Source: Streptomyces chartreusis NRRL 3882 (GTDB lineage Bacteria; Actinomycetota; Actinomycetes; Streptomycetales; Streptomycetaceae). Taken from it: 64,000 bases of DNA. The stretch lies in contig NZ_LT963352.1 of NCBI RefSeq assembly GCF_900236475.1, positions 8,837,001-8,901,000 on the forward strand, given 5' to 3'. The translations under genes were made by a program, and so were the position numbers. Below the pieces are notes generated by a model that was not told the DNA's origin, did no database searches, and saw nothing but the letters and a program-made list of their open reading frames with translations. Numbering within the stretch: position 1 is the stretch's first letter; the number at the start of each line of letters is the position of its first letter. Below are positions 17,217 to 26,274 of this stretch, in pieces.

Positions 17217-18389
17217 GTGAAGCACGTGCATGCGGCGCACCCCGTGGACGCGAAGGAGCACGGCCCGGTGGACCTCGTCACCGCCCTCGCCCGCGCCCGC
17301 TCCCCGGAGGGCCCCGGCCCGGACACGCCCGCCGGGTCCGTTGTCCGTGCGTGGCCGGGGCCGCCGTGCCCCATCCCGAAGGCCGACCCCGGGGAGCTTG
17401 ACCTGCGGGCCCTGCTCCGGCTCTCGCTGGCGGCCTCCGACGGCTCCGGACGGCTGCGGCCCGCCCCCTCCGCCGGTGCGCTGCACCCGGTGGACGCCGA
17501 GCTCGTCGTGGGCCCCGGCTGCCCGCTGCCGTCCGGACGCTACGGCTACGACCCGCTGCGCCACCGCGTGCACCGCCTCGGCCGGCAACCCCACGGGACG
17601 CTGCCCGGGGCGACCGTAGAACTCTCCGTCACCCCCCAGCGCACGGTCTCGCACTACGGCCACCGCGCCTGGCCGCTGATGTTGCTGGACACCGGGCACG
17701 TTGCCGCAGCGCTTTGGCTGGCCGGGTGTGTGCTGGGCCTGCCCGAGCCGGTACTCCGGCTGGACGGCCCCGCCGACGGACCTGTTGCCGCAGTGCACTT
17801 CGCCCTGCCGGAGGGGACGCGCCCGCCCGACGGGACCCGCCCGCCCGAGCAGACGCGCCCGGCCGCGCACGCGCCCACTCCCCGCGAGCTGCTGACCCGC
17901 CGCAGCGCGCCACCACCGCTGCGGGGCACCCCACCCCGGGACGTCCTGCGGGCGCTGCTCGCCACCACCGTCCAGGCGAGCGCCGGTGAGATCTCCTGGT
18001 GCGCGACCGTCGGCGAACCGCAGCCCGAACTGGTCGAGCCGGCCCCTGACGGCACACTGCGGCGGCTCGCAGCGGGGGAGGCCAGGCCCACGCTCGCCGT
18101 ATGGGCCGCACGCCAGGCGTGGATCGCGGACGCGGGCGCCGTCCTGCTCGCTCACGGCTGCCCGTCGGACGCCGACGCCCCGCGGATCCGCCGGGCCCAC
18201 CTGCGGGCCGGCTTCGCCACCCACCTCGCCCACGTGGCCGCCCTACGGCACGGGCTCGCGGCCCGCCCCGTCGGCTCCTGGCAGCAGGCGGACCTGGGCG
18301 CCGCGCTCGGCGCCCCACCGGGCCGGGACTGGATCGTCCACGGCCTGGCCCTCGGCACCACCCACCACGACGAGGAGAAGCCCTCGTGA
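17217..18389 (+). CDS. SagB-type (nitroreductase-fold) dehydrogenase
   Basis: 390 residues. PSAGALHPVDAELVV is the SagB FMN-binding signature, and GYDPLRHRVHRLG follows as in the family. A second, more degenerate nitroreductase-like half ends near GLAARPVGSWQQADLGAALG. SagB enzymes oxidise azolines to azoles with FMN. The GTG at 17217 has GAGG nine bases upstream; longer in-frame sequence is the shadow of the YcaO gene. Stop overlaps the next start. The short spacer to YcaO (11 bases) keeps it in the operon. Confidence 0.8.
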   Translation: MKHVHAAHPVDAKEHGPVDLVTALARARSPEGPGPDTPAGSVVRAWPGPPCPIPKADPGELDLRALLRLSLAASDGSGRLRPAPSAGALHPVDAELVVGPGCPLPSGRYGYDPLRHRVHRLGRQPHGTLPGATVELSVTPQRTVSHYGHRAWPLMLLDTGHVAAALWLAGCVLGLPEPVLRLDGPADGPVAAVHFALPEGTRPPDGTRPPEQTRPAAHAPTPRELLTRRSAPPPLRGTPPRDVLRALLATTVQASAGEISWCATVGEPQPELVEPAPDGTLRRLAAGEARPTLAVWAARQAWIADAGAVLLAHGCPSDADAPRIRRAHLRAGFATHLAHVAALRHGLAARPVGSWQQADLGAALGAPPGRDWIVHGLALGTTHHDEEKPS

Positions 18390-20125
18390 TCGTCCACCCA
18401 GAGTTGCGCCGCGCCGCACGGCACGCACCGCGGCCCCTGCTCGCGGCCACCCTCCTCCAGGCGGCCGTCACCCTCACCCATCTCGCGCAGGCCGTGCTGC
18501 TGGCGGTCGCGCTCGCCGACGTGTCCCGGGGCCGCACGGAGCGTCTCCCGCTGCTCCTCGGCGCGGTGCTCGGTGTCGTCACCGCACGCGCCGGGCTCGC
18601 CAACTGGCAACGGCGCACCGCCACCCGCGCCGGGGCCGGAGTCAGGGTGGCCCTGCGGGACGAACTCCTCGCCCACCTCGGACGGCTGGGCACCGCGCAC
18701 CTGACCACCGCACGCGCCGGGGCCGTCCGCACCACCCTCGTCGACGGTGTCGAGGGCGTCGACGCCTACGTCTCCCGCTACCTGCCCCAGCTCCTGATCA
18801 CCCTCGCCGTGCCGCCCCTGCTGCTCGCCGCCGTGGCTGCCGTGGAACCGGCCGCTCTCCTCGGCCTCGTCCCCGCCCTGCTGCTCGCCCTGCTCGGGCC
18901 GCGCGCCTGGGACCGGCTGCTGGCCAAGCGTGGCAAGGAACACTGGGACACCTACGAGGGGCTCGGCGCCGACTACCTGGAGGCCCTGCAAGGCATGCCC
19001 GCCCTGCGGGCCGCCGGTGCCGTCGGGCGCGCCCGGGAGCGGCTGGAGAAGCGGTCGGCGGCGTTGCACCGGGCGACCGTCGCCAAGCTGCGGGTGTCCC
19101 TCGTCGACACCGGCATCACGGACCTGGCCATCCAGGGCGGCGCCGCGGCAGCCGCGCTCCTCGCCTGCCGGTCCGCCGTCACCGGATCCACCACGGCGAC
19201 CGGCACCTACCTCGTGCTGCTGCTGGCCTCCGAGTGCTTCCGTCCCGTGCGCGACCTGTCCCGCGAGTGGCACGCCGGGTACCTGGGCGTGTCGGCCGCG
19301 GACGGGCTCGCGGCGCTGCGTACCGCCGAGCCGGCCGTCCGCGACACGGGGACGGCACAGGCGAACTGGCCAGGATCGCCCGAACTGTGCTTCACCGGCG
19401 TCGACTTCACCTACGACGGTGCTGAGACGCCCGCGCTCCGCGGTGTCACCTTCACCGCCGAGGCGGGACGTACGACCGCGATCGTCGGCCCGTCCGGCGC
19501 CGGGAAGTCCACGCTCCTCGCCCTGCTCCTGCGCCACCACGACCCGCAGCACGGCCGGATCACCCTCGGCGGTCGCGACGTGACGGAGTACGCGCTCGAC
19601 TCGCTACGGCAGGGCATCGCCGTCGTCTCTCAGGAGACGTACCTCTTCCACGCCACCATCGCCGACAACCTGCGCCTGGCCCGGCCGGAAGCGGCGGACG
19701 AAGAGCTGATGCGCGCGGCACGAACCGCCGGCATCCACGACGAGATCGCCGCCCTCCCCGAGGGCTACGCCACCGTCCTCGGTGAACGGGGCGCCACCCT
19801 GTCCGGCGGCCAGCGGCAGCGGCTCGCCCTCGCGCGAGCCCTGCTGGCCGACGCTCCGGTGCTCGTCCTCGACGAGGCCACCAGCGCGGTCGACGAACGC
19901 CGCGAGGCGGACATCGTCCGTGAACTGCTCGCCGCAGCGGGCGGCCGGACGGTCCTGGTGGTCGCCCACCGGCTCGCCGCCGTCCGGCACGCCGACCGCA
20001 TCGTCGTCCTCGACGGCGGACGGGTGGACGCCGTCGGCGAGCACACCACCCTCATCGAAGCCGGGGGCGTCTACGCGGAGCTCGTCAAGGCGGGCCACAC
20101 CTACGAAGGAGGGCTCGCCGCATGA
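18386..20125 (+). CDS. ABC exporter half 1 (fused membrane and ATPase domains)
   Basis: 579 residues. An N-terminal six-helix exporter domain and C-terminal ATPase with Walker A GPSGAGKST, signature LSGGQRQR, Walker B VLVLDEATSAVD and H-loop VAHRLA. Family resembles CydD/multidrug exporters. GTG overlaps the SagB stop. No C39 peptidase domain is fused, so leader removal would need another enzyme. With the next gene it should form a heterodimer exporting the mature peptide. Confidence 0.9.
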   Translation: MIVHPELRRAARHAPRPLLAATLLQAAVTLTHLAQAVLLAVALADVSRGRTERLPLLLGAVLGVVTARAGLANWQRRTATRAGAGVRVALRDELLAHLGRLGTAHLTTARAGAVRTTLVDGVEGVDAYVSRYLPQLLITLAVPPLLLAAVAAVEPAALLGLVPALLLALLGPRAWDRLLAKRGKEHWDTYEGLGADYLEALQGMPALRAAGAVGRARERLEKRSAALHRATVAKLRVSLVDTGITDLAIQGGAAAAALLACRSAVTGSTTATGTYLVLLLASECFRPVRDLSREWHAGYLGVSAADGLAALRTAEPAVRDTGTAQANWPGSPELCFTGVDFTYDGAETPALRGVTFTAEAGRTTAIVGPSGAGKSTLLALLLRHHDPQHGRITLGGRDVTEYALDSLRQGIAVVSQETYLFHATIADNLRLARPEAADEELMRAARTAGIHDEIAALPEGYATVLGERGATLSGGQRQRLALARALLADAPVLVLDEATSAVDERREADIVRELLAAAGGRTVLVVAHRLAAVRHADRIVVLDGGRVDAVGEHTTLIEAGGVYAELVKAGHTYEGGLAA

Positions 20126-21861
20126 GCAGCACCACCGGCAGCACGACGGTGGACGTGCCCGCGCGCGGCTCACTGCGCGCACTGCTCCCCGCCCTCGCCG
20201 GGCACCGCCCCATGATGGCCCGCACCTGTGCCGCCGCACTGGTCGAACAGGGCTCACTCGTCACGTTGCTGACGCTGGCCGCGCACACCGTCGGCACCAC
20301 CGTCATCGAGCACCGCGCCCCGTCGGCCGGCACGGCCACCGCGCTCGTCGTCCTCGTCCTCGTCCGCGCCCTGATGACCTGGCGCGAGATGGACCTCTCG
20401 CACGACCTGGCCTACCGGGTGCTGGCCGAACTGCGCGTCCGTGTCTTCGACGGACTCGCCCGCAGCGCGCCCGCCCGCGTCGCCGGCCGGCGCAGCGGGG
20501 ACCTCGCCGCCACCGCCATGGCCGACGTCGAAGCACTGGAGTTCTTCTACGCCCACACCACCGCCCAACTCCTCGCGTCCGGGGTGGTGTTCACCGGCGG
20601 GGCCACTGTGCTGGCCACCGTGGAGCCCTGGCTGCTGGTGGCGGTGCTGCCCGTCGCCGCGCTGCTCGCCGCGGCTCCCTTCGCCGACGCGCGCGGACGC
20701 GCGGCGCGCGGCGCCCGCACCCGGGCGGCCGCCGCGAAGCTGTCGGCCGACACGGTGGAGACCGTCGACGGGCTGCGTGAGCTGCTCGCCTTCGGCGGGC
20801 TGGCCGAGCGGCGCACGCGTCTCGCCGAACAGGGCCGCACGGTGGGGGAGGCACAGCGTGCCGAGGCCGGCTGGGAGGCCCTGGCCGCCGCCGTCCGCGA
20901 CCTCCTCATCGTGTGCGCGGTCCTCGGCGTGGTGGCCGCCGCGGCGCAGTCCGTGACCTCTGGACGGTTGCACGGCGCCTGGGCTCCGGCGGCGATGGCG
21001 CTGGCGCTGTCCGTGCTGGGTCCCGTCGCCGAGTCGGCCCGGGCGCTGAGCCAGGCCGTGGGACTGCGCGCTGCCGCCGCCCGGGTCGACGCGGCCGTGA
21101 AGGCCCCCGCTCTCGCCCCGCCGCCCGTCTCGCCCCGATCGCTTCCCCCCGGCCCGCTGGGCGTCCGCCTGCACCAGGTTCGCTTCGACTACGGAGGCCG
21201 ACCCGTGCTGGACGGACTCGAACTGACAGTCCGGGCGGGGCAGACCCTGGCCCTGGTCGGTGTCTCGGGGGCCGGCAAGTCGACCTGCGCGCACCTGCTG
21301 GCCCGCTTCTGGGATCCGTCGGAGGGAACCGTTCACCTGATACCCGCCGCCGGCGATCCCGTCGACGTGCGTGACCTGAGCGATGCCGCACTCCGGCGTG
21401 CCGTCGCCGTGGTGGGCCAGGACACCCCCCTCTTCCACGGCACCCTCGCCGACAACCTGCGGCTGGCCGCACCCGACGCTGACCAGGACCTGCTCGCCGA
21501 AACGGCCCGGCTGTGCGGCGTCGACCGGATCGCCCCCCTGGACACCCTCGTCGGCGAGCGCGGCTCGACCCTCTCCGGTGGCCAGCGCGCCCGCATCGCG
21601 CTCGCCCGCGCGCTGCTGGCCGAGCCGAGAGTCCTCGTGCTCGATGAGACCACCGCCCACCTGGACAACGCCGGTGACGCCCAACTGGCCACCGCACTCG
21701 CAAAGGACGACCGCACCACGATCGTCATCGCCCACCGCCCTGCCACCATCCGCCGCGCCGACCGCATCGCCGTCCTCGAAGCGGGCCGCGTCACGGAGGA
21801 AGGCACCTGGGAGGAACTCACAGCCCGGCCCGGCAGCGCGCTGGGTCGCGTCCTGGCCTAA
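20122..21861 (+). CDS. ABC exporter half 2
   Basis: 579 residues, the same architecture as the preceding gene: membrane domain, then Walker A GVSGAGKST, signature LSGGQRAR, Walker B VLVLDETTAHLD and H-loop IAHRPATIRRADR. Threonine for serine and histidine in the D-loop region differ from half 1, as in asymmetric heterodimers. ATGA overlap with half 1. Last gene of the operon; no clear terminator follows. Confidence 0.9.
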   Translation: MSSTTGSTTVDVPARGSLRALLPALAGHRPMMARTCAAALVEQGSLVTLLTLAAHTVGTTVIEHRAPSAGTATALVVLVLVRALMTWREMDLSHDLAYRVLAELRVRVFDGLARSAPARVAGRRSGDLAATAMADVEALEFFYAHTTAQLLASGVVFTGGATVLATVEPWLLVAVLPVAALLAAAPFADARGRAARGARTRAAAAKLSADTVETVDGLRELLAFGGLAERRTRLAEQGRTVGEAQRAEAGWEALAAAVRDLLIVCAVLGVVAAAAQSVTSGRLHGAWAPAAMALALSVLGPVAESARALSQAVGLRAAAARVDAAVKAPALAPPPVSPRSLPPGPLGVRLHQVRFDYGGRPVLDGLELTVRAGQTLALVGVSGAGKSTCAHLLARFWDPSEGTVHLIPAAGDPVDVRDLSDAALRRAVAVVGQDTPLFHGTLADNLRLAAPDADQDLLAETARLCGVDRIAPLDTLVGERGSTLSGGQRARIALARALLAEPRVLVLDETTAHLDNAGDAQLATALAKDDRTTIVIAHRPATIRRADRIAVLEAGRVTEEGTWEELTARPGSALGRVLA

Positions 21862-22009
21862 CCTCGTCCTGATCCGGCCTCCCTCCCGATGGCGGGACTT
21901 CCAGCGACCGGCCAGAGGAAGGGCCGCGAGCCAGCGACGGCCGCCCGAGGAGGACGGTCGCTGCGGTGGCGCCGACGTGCACGAACGGTGGGTCGTCAGG
22001 CATGCCCGG

Positions 22010-22207
22010 AATCGGCTCCTCCCCGCCTTCTTCGCCGGCCAATCTTTCCGGGGTGCCCGCATCGGCGGCAACGGCGGCCTTCAGGCGCCCGAACTGACCG
22101 TGGGCGGCGGGATGTACCTCGACTCGGGCTTCACCTGCACCGGACAAGTTAACCTCTACGGAGCCTCGATCGGCGGTTCTGTCAGCCTGGCCGACTGCCG
22201 GCTGCGA
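22010..22207 (+). pseudogene. Pentapeptide-like repeat protein fragment
   Basis: An internal piece reads FRGARIGGNGGLQAPELTVG, then GGMYLDSGFTCTGQVNLYGA and SIGGSVSLADCRL, the beta-helix style repeats of Streptomyces membrane-associated oxidoreductase-like proteins. There is no start and it runs into a different reading frame after 22207, so it is a relic. Confidence 0.5.
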
Positions 22208-22256
22208 CGACTCCGACGGCGTCGACGACCTGGCCGACGTCCTCGGCCCAGCGCCC

Positions 22257-22509
22257 ATGAGTGACGTGCCCTGGCCCGCTCGCCTGTCGCCCAAGGCCCT
22301 GGCCGTCCTGGACGACCTGCCCGAGCACGCGCGCGAGATGCTCCGCGACGTGCTGGGCATAGCCGGTCGTGACCCGTGGTCCTCTCGCCCTTCGACCCCC
22401 GCGACCCCGAGGACGTCCGCTCCGCCTCGGTCGGACACCTCACGCCGTGTACTGGACCAACCGCACCGCCGGGCGCCTGTACGTCGTCGACATCGCCTGG
22501 CCAGGCTGA
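22257..22509 (+). pseudogene. RelE/ParE-type toxin relic
   Basis: ATG start, then SPKALAVLDDLPEHAREMLR and DVLGIAGRDPWS; after a frameshift FDPRDPEDVRSASVGHLT; after another AVYWTNRTAGRLYVVDIAWP and TGA. This is the complete layout of a RelE-like toxin broken by two frameshifts. The stretch just upstream (DDLADVLGPAP in frame) looks like an antitoxin C-terminus. Confidence 0.6.
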
Positions 22510-22539
22510 CTGACTCCGAGCGCCCCACGGTGACTCGTC

Positions 22540-22690
22540 ATGAAGAAGCGGCAAGTCTCCGACCTGCATGAGTCCGGCTCTATCGAGCGCCCACCAGACG
22601 GAGTCGCCGTGCGCGGGCGAGGCCGACCTGGTCGTGGCCAAGCACCGCAACGGGCGCAACCGTCACCACCGTGGCTTTGTATCTCAGTGG
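22540..22690 (+). pseudogene. DnaB helicase C-terminal fragment
   Basis: KKRQVSDLHESGSIE matches the replicative helicase DnaB just before its last conserved motif, and 25 bases on, in another frame, ESPCAGEADLVVAKHRNG matches the next conserved block. The intervening 20-odd residues are deleted. A relic of a chromosomal or plasmid dnaB copy. Confidence 0.6.
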
Positions 22691-23119
22691 GGGCAGACCT
22701 CCGGGGATCGGGCGCCTACCTGTCAGCGCCTTTCACCAAAACCAGGTGCGGCCCTCTCCTGTCAGCTCCTCTGCGACAGCGAGACCCCAGGGGCGCTGTC
22801 GGTCCTTGACAAGCTCTCAGGGGGTGAATCAGAGGCGGAGTCAAGGTCCGACACGCTTGCGATGGTCCGACAGAGTGAAGGACCGCCGGTTCATTCACCG
22901 CCCCGGCCTAAGGTCTTTCTTAATACGCCCGCGACCAGGCTCATTTGACGGTACATCAGGGCGGCCTTGAATCCCCACGAGGTGCCCTCGTATGCGCCCG
23001 GTTGGCCGCTGAGCGTCACACGTCAGTGACCTTTGAGGTGCCGCCGGGAAATTCCCTCAGTAGGTTCATTCCCGGATCGGCAGTTCAGCCGATTTTCCTC
23101 AAAGAAGGAGAAGACTGGA
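22691..23119. other. Gap; probable promoter of the secreted repeat protein
   Basis: No gene supported in 430 bases. Base composition drops towards 22900-23110, and AAAGAAGGAG (23101-23110) is the ribosome site for the next gene, so the promoter is likely in the second half. Confidence 0.4.
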
Positions 23120-23608
23120 ATGCAGAAGCGTACCGCCGCCCTGATAGCCGGCGCCTCGGCAGCCGTGGCCATGACCATCACCGGCGTCACCTACGCCTCC
23201 GCGGAGGCCCCCCAGTCCGCCGCGTCCGTCCAGGAAGCCGTCCGTCCCGCCACGGCTCCCCTCGGCGGCGACAGCGACTACGACTACAAGAAGGACTACC
23301 GCGAGGCCAAGAAGGACGGCGGCGACAGCGACTACGACTACAAGAAGGACTACCGCGAGGCCAAGAAGAACGGCGGCGAGATCCAGATCAACGAGCGCAC
23401 GTACACGGCCAACCCCGGAGCATGCGTCGCCGTGGTCCGCCCGGCTCTCACTAGCTTCAACATCACCAACAACACCGACAGGATCGTTCAGTTCTTCAGC
23501 GGGAACAACTGCAACGCCGGCGCTCCTGTCGCCACTGTTCTGCCTGGTGGCAGCCAGTTCGGTGTCGTGGGGACCGTCACGAGCAGCTTCCGCGTGATCG
23601 ACAACTAG
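23120..23608 (+). CDS. Secreted protein with tandem acidic/lysine repeat
   Basis: 162 residues. Signal peptide MQKRTAALIAGASAAVAMTI... ending near ASAEA. Residues 49-84 are two copies of an 18-residue unit, GGDSDYDYKKDYREAKKD, rich in Asp, Tyr and Lys. The C-terminal 75 residues form a compact domain with two cysteines (GACVAV, NNCNAG), likely a disulfide. AAGGAG lies upstream of the ATG and a strong hairpin follows. Function not recognised; the charged repeat may be a flexible spacer or a binding segment. Confidence 0.85.
   Translation: MQKRTAALIAGASAAVAMTITGVTYASAEAPQSAASVQEAVRPATAPLGGDSDYDYKKDYREAKKDGGDSDYDYKKDYREAKKNGGEIQINERTYTANPGACVAVVRPALTSFNITNNTDRIVQFFSGNNCNAGAPVATVLPGGSQFGVVGTVTSSFRVIDN
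23264..23371 (+). repeat. 54-bp tandem duplication inside the secreted protein gene
   Basis: Two direct copies, 23264-23317 and 23318-23371, nearly identical; they differ at the last codon (GAC versus AAC). The period is a multiple of three, so copy number can change without breaking the frame. Confidence 0.9.
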
Positions 23609-23665
23609 AACCGGGGCAACGACCGACCCCAAAGACGTCACCACGGGGAGAGACAACCGCGTCAT

Positions 23666-23704
23666 CTGGAGCTCCGGCCCGCCGTAACCGGGCCGGAGCT
23701 CCAG
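23666..23704 (+). terminator. Strong hairpin after the secreted repeat protein
   Basis: A perfect 16-bp stem, CTGGAGCTCCGGCCCG at 23666-23681 pairing with 23689-23704, and a 7-base loop. It lies 57 bases after the stop codon. Confidence 0.8.
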
Positions 23705-23836
23705 CGTAGTGTATTTCCAAACTATGAGCCCATCCGGTAATGATCGCAAAGGCGCATGGACCTTTGATCGGGAATCGGCGCGTTGCATCGAAGAAGTGTG
23801 ATCGACTGACGTCACTGTGGAATCACTACCGGAAGA

Positions 23837-24373
23837 GTGGCGGGAGTGATGGTGCTACTGAAGTTGGTCAGACGATGGACGAGACCTGCAAGTGTTCTGT
23901 ACGACGGCGAGGTCTTGCGCCAGCTCGATGGCAGCGCCGTACGCGCTCGCTACTGGGTGAAGAGGACGCCGAGGGAAGCAATTCGTCTGCTGCACAGGGC
24001 CCGTCAGTACAACATTGCGGCGGCCGCACTGAGCATCATCACAGGGCTCCTCGCCTGGCCGATCATCGCCGACGGTTCCCGCCTCACCGCCCAGATCGTG
24101 GTCTCCACGCTGTCCTGCCTGGCTGCGGTGGCCATCGCAGCGCCCTACGCAACCGGCCTGCATGACCGCGTGGAGGAATCCATCAAGCTCTGCGGAATGT
24201 ACGGAGCACTCTACGGTGAACTGCTCCGCGCACAGGGCCACCTCGGCACGCACCCCGCCTCGCAGCCGCGGGTCACAGAGCTCATCCAACAGTTCAACGA
24301 TGTCACCACACGCAAGGATGCCCTCAGGCTCGCCTCGCCAGCCCCGGACCCTGAACAGGCGTCCGGTGAGTAG
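23837..24373 (+). CDS. Two-TM membrane protein, possibly SLATT-like
   Basis: About 178 residues. A basic N-terminal part (RYWVKRTPREAIRLLHRARQ) leads into two adjacent membrane helices (about residues 59-78 and 85-104), then an amphipathic C-terminal helix region with YGALYGELLRAQGHL. This layout resembles SLATT domains, two-TM effectors linked to nucleotide-signalling defence systems, but no sensor gene (SMODS, SLOG) is adjacent. The start is uncertain: GTG 23837 or ATG 23849. A membrane protein of unknown role is the safe call. Confidence 0.6.
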   Translation: MAGVMVLLKLVRRWTRPASVLYDGEVLRQLDGSAVRARYWVKRTPREAIRLLHRARQYNIAAAALSIITGLLAWPIIADGSRLTAQIVVSTLSCLAAVAIAAPYATGLHDRVEESIKLCGMYGALYGELLRAQGHLGTHPASQPRVTELIQQFNDVTTRKDALRLASPAPDPEQASGE

Positions 24374-24409
24374 CCGGCTTCTGTTCCTTCAAGGGCACGT
24401 CTCGCAGCG

Positions 24410-24658
24410 ACCGTCGAGCGGTACGTGAAAGACCAGATCCGCCGGCCCTGCCCAGACCTCGCTCGGGGCCTGGCCGATGTCGTAGGCGCCCGATGGCAGC
24501 CCCACGTCCGCGAACGCGCCCGTCGCCAGGCTGCCACCACCACCGGTCTCGTCATCGACACCCGCGCGTGATTCGGCTTCACAGCCGCCCCCGGCACCAC
24601 CGACGACGTGCGCTTCCGCACGCTCACGGTGCGCAAGTACAACCACTCATGCCGTTGA
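24410..24658 (+). pseudogene. Telomere terminal-protein (Tpg) gene relic with nonsense codon
   Basis: One frame reads TVERYVKDQIRRP, RWQPHVRERARRQAATT, GLVIDTRA, a TGA at 24569-24571, then FGFTAAPGTTDDVRFRTLTV. This matches the middle of Streptomyces Tpg, the protein attached to linear replicon ends, where an arginine codon stands at the TGA; CGA to TGA is the likely change. The N-terminal helix-turn-helix part and the C-terminal third are missing. Confidence 0.7.
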
Positions 24659-24954
24659 CCGGCCAGGCTCGAGCGTCGCCCAGACGTAGCGCGCGGCACC
24701 GCCGGTCAGCTCCGCGACACCGCTCTTGTCCAGTTCGGCGCCGCCGCAGTGGTCGAAGGGGTCTCTGATGGGCAGTCCGGTGAGGTTGCCGTCTCGCCGC
24801 GGCTCCGACCGGCCGCCGACACCGCTCCCCGACCGGTGCTTCTGCCACACCCACGGTTACGGCGACAACAAGGCCTTCTGAGGTACTTCGAGCGGCACCG
24901 CACTACGTGTCAGCAGCTGCCCCAGGACCCACACGGCGCGAGATCAAGACTGAC

Positions 24955-25959
24955 CTAACGGAGCCCTACCGGCCTCCTGGCGCTTGCGCCAGTCGGTCTG
25001 TGACGGGTGTGGTCGCTGGTCGCGTCGATCGCCGCTCTTACCGCCCGTTCGATCAGCGAGATGCCGCCTTGCTTCGACGCGTTGCCGCTGCTGAGGACCG
25101 AAACCAGGTACCGGTGCCCGTCCACCGTGACCAGTCCGATGCTGTTGATGACCCACAGCCCGGTTGTGGTCCGCTGCACCCAGCCGTTCTTGAGTGACCA
25201 TTGGGAGGACGCGGCCGACACACCCCAGTCCTGGCCCTCCGTGATGTCGCCCATCAGCTCCCGGATGTAGGCCTGGGATTCAGGGTTCAGCCCTTCGCGC
25301 GTGCGGACGGAGTTCGCCGACGCGTAGGGGAAAACCGACTGCAGCAGCCGGATCTGGTCCTTGGCTGTCGTCTGTGTGAGGCCCCAGTGAACGCCGGGGC
25401 CGCCATGTGTCGAGGAAAGCCCCAGCCGTTCGTTCGCCGCGTCGAGGCCTTCTCCCCGACCAATCGCCCGCCACAGGAGGTCCGCCGCGTCGTTGTCGCT
25501 CGTTTTGATCATCGCCTCGGCGGCCTGGCGCTCCTCGGCTGTCAGTTCGCGGCCCTCATCCTGCGCCTGGAGCAACAACGCCGCGAGAATGTTCACCTTG
25601 CTGATGCTCGCTGTGTTGAACGACGCGTCGCCTTGGTAAGACGCGATCTTCCGGTCAGCACAGTTGAGGTCGCGCACGACCACAGCCAACCGGGTCTCAT
25701 CGTCCCTCAGTACCGGCTCGAGCGCCCGCGCGAGAGCCGCGCCGGGTTTTTCTGACGGTTGCCCCGCCAATGCGGCGGCTGGCGCCTGGCCGGGCAGGGG
25801 GGACGTCTGCACCTCGTCGAGCGTGCCGGTGGAAGAACAGGCGGCGAGCGACGCCATGACCGCGGCGGTGGCGCAAGCCGCCAGTGCGTGCGGGCGCAGG
25901 GCGACGCAACGGGATCTTCTGAGCTCCTCATACGCCGCGTCGCGCTGTCCATCGGGCAT
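24955..25959 (-). CDS. Class A beta-lactamase-related serine hydrolase, lipoprotein
   Basis: 334 residues from the ATG at 25959. A hydrophobic signal ends in lipobox LAAC. The enzyme motifs are SISK (nucleophile SxxK, in FNTASISKVNILAALLLQAQ), SDN (IKTSDNDAADLLWRAIG) and KNG near SQWSLKNGWVQRTTTG in the KTG position, then VNSIG-like VINSIG. This set fits the beta-lactamase-like family common in Streptomyces, more likely a cell-wall or D-Ala peptide hydrolase than a resistance enzyme. The first 40 residues before the signal core are unusually long, so the true start may be internal. It flanks decayed DNA on both sides. Confidence 0.8.
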   Translation of the reverse strand: MPDGQRDAAYEELRRSRCVALRPHALAACATAAVMASLAACSSTGTLDEVQTSPLPGQAPAAALAGQPSEKPGAALARALEPVLRDDETRLAVVVRDLNCADRKIASYQGDASFNTASISKVNILAALLLQAQDEGRELTAEERQAAEAMIKTSDNDAADLLWRAIGRGEGLDAANERLGLSSTHGGPGVHWGLTQTTAKDQIRLLQSVFPYASANSVRTREGLNPESQAYIRELMGDITEGQDWGVSAASSQWSLKNGWVQRTTTGLWVINSIGLVTVDGHRYLVSVLSSGNASKQGGISLIERAVRAAIDATSDHTRHRPTGASARRPVGLR

Positions 25960-26274
25960 GGCGGGTAGGCCTCGGTATTCCTGTGGAGGGAGAGGACAGT
26001 AGTCCCGTAAATATGACATATCGGCCATGCGTGCAGTGATCAACAGTACGGCAGGGCGTGTCGCTCCCGAGGGGTCCGCAATGTCCGCGCCCGCCGTAAA
26101 CCGGCAGGCACTAGACCGGTGCAAGGAGTCTGGTCACTCGCCGGGAAGCGGCACCTGAACCACGGCGATGTCGCGGGCGCGACGTCGGGCTGCACCAGGT
26201 GCACCCTCAGGGCGCGCCCCCCCGCGTTGAACGTCCACACCCGCCAGAGGTATGTGCACTCTGCTGGCCGCCGT

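Noticed and set aside
13294..21861. Thiopeptide, lasso or lanthipeptide cluster
   Set aside because: No lanthipeptide dehydratase/cyclase, lasso cyclase or thiopeptide cyclase gene is present, and the precursor has no cysteine. The YcaO/ThiF/SagB set fits a linear azol(in)e peptide.
24647..24903. Small overlapping minus-strand ORFs between the Tpg relic and the beta-lactamase-like gene
   Set aside because: Several frames are open at once and none has a start signal or family motif.
24955..25959. The class A enzyme as an antibiotic-resistance beta-lactamase
   Set aside because: It has a KNG in place of KTG and lacks a clear ExxLN glutamate motif; it fits the beta-lactamase-related cell-wall hydrolases better.
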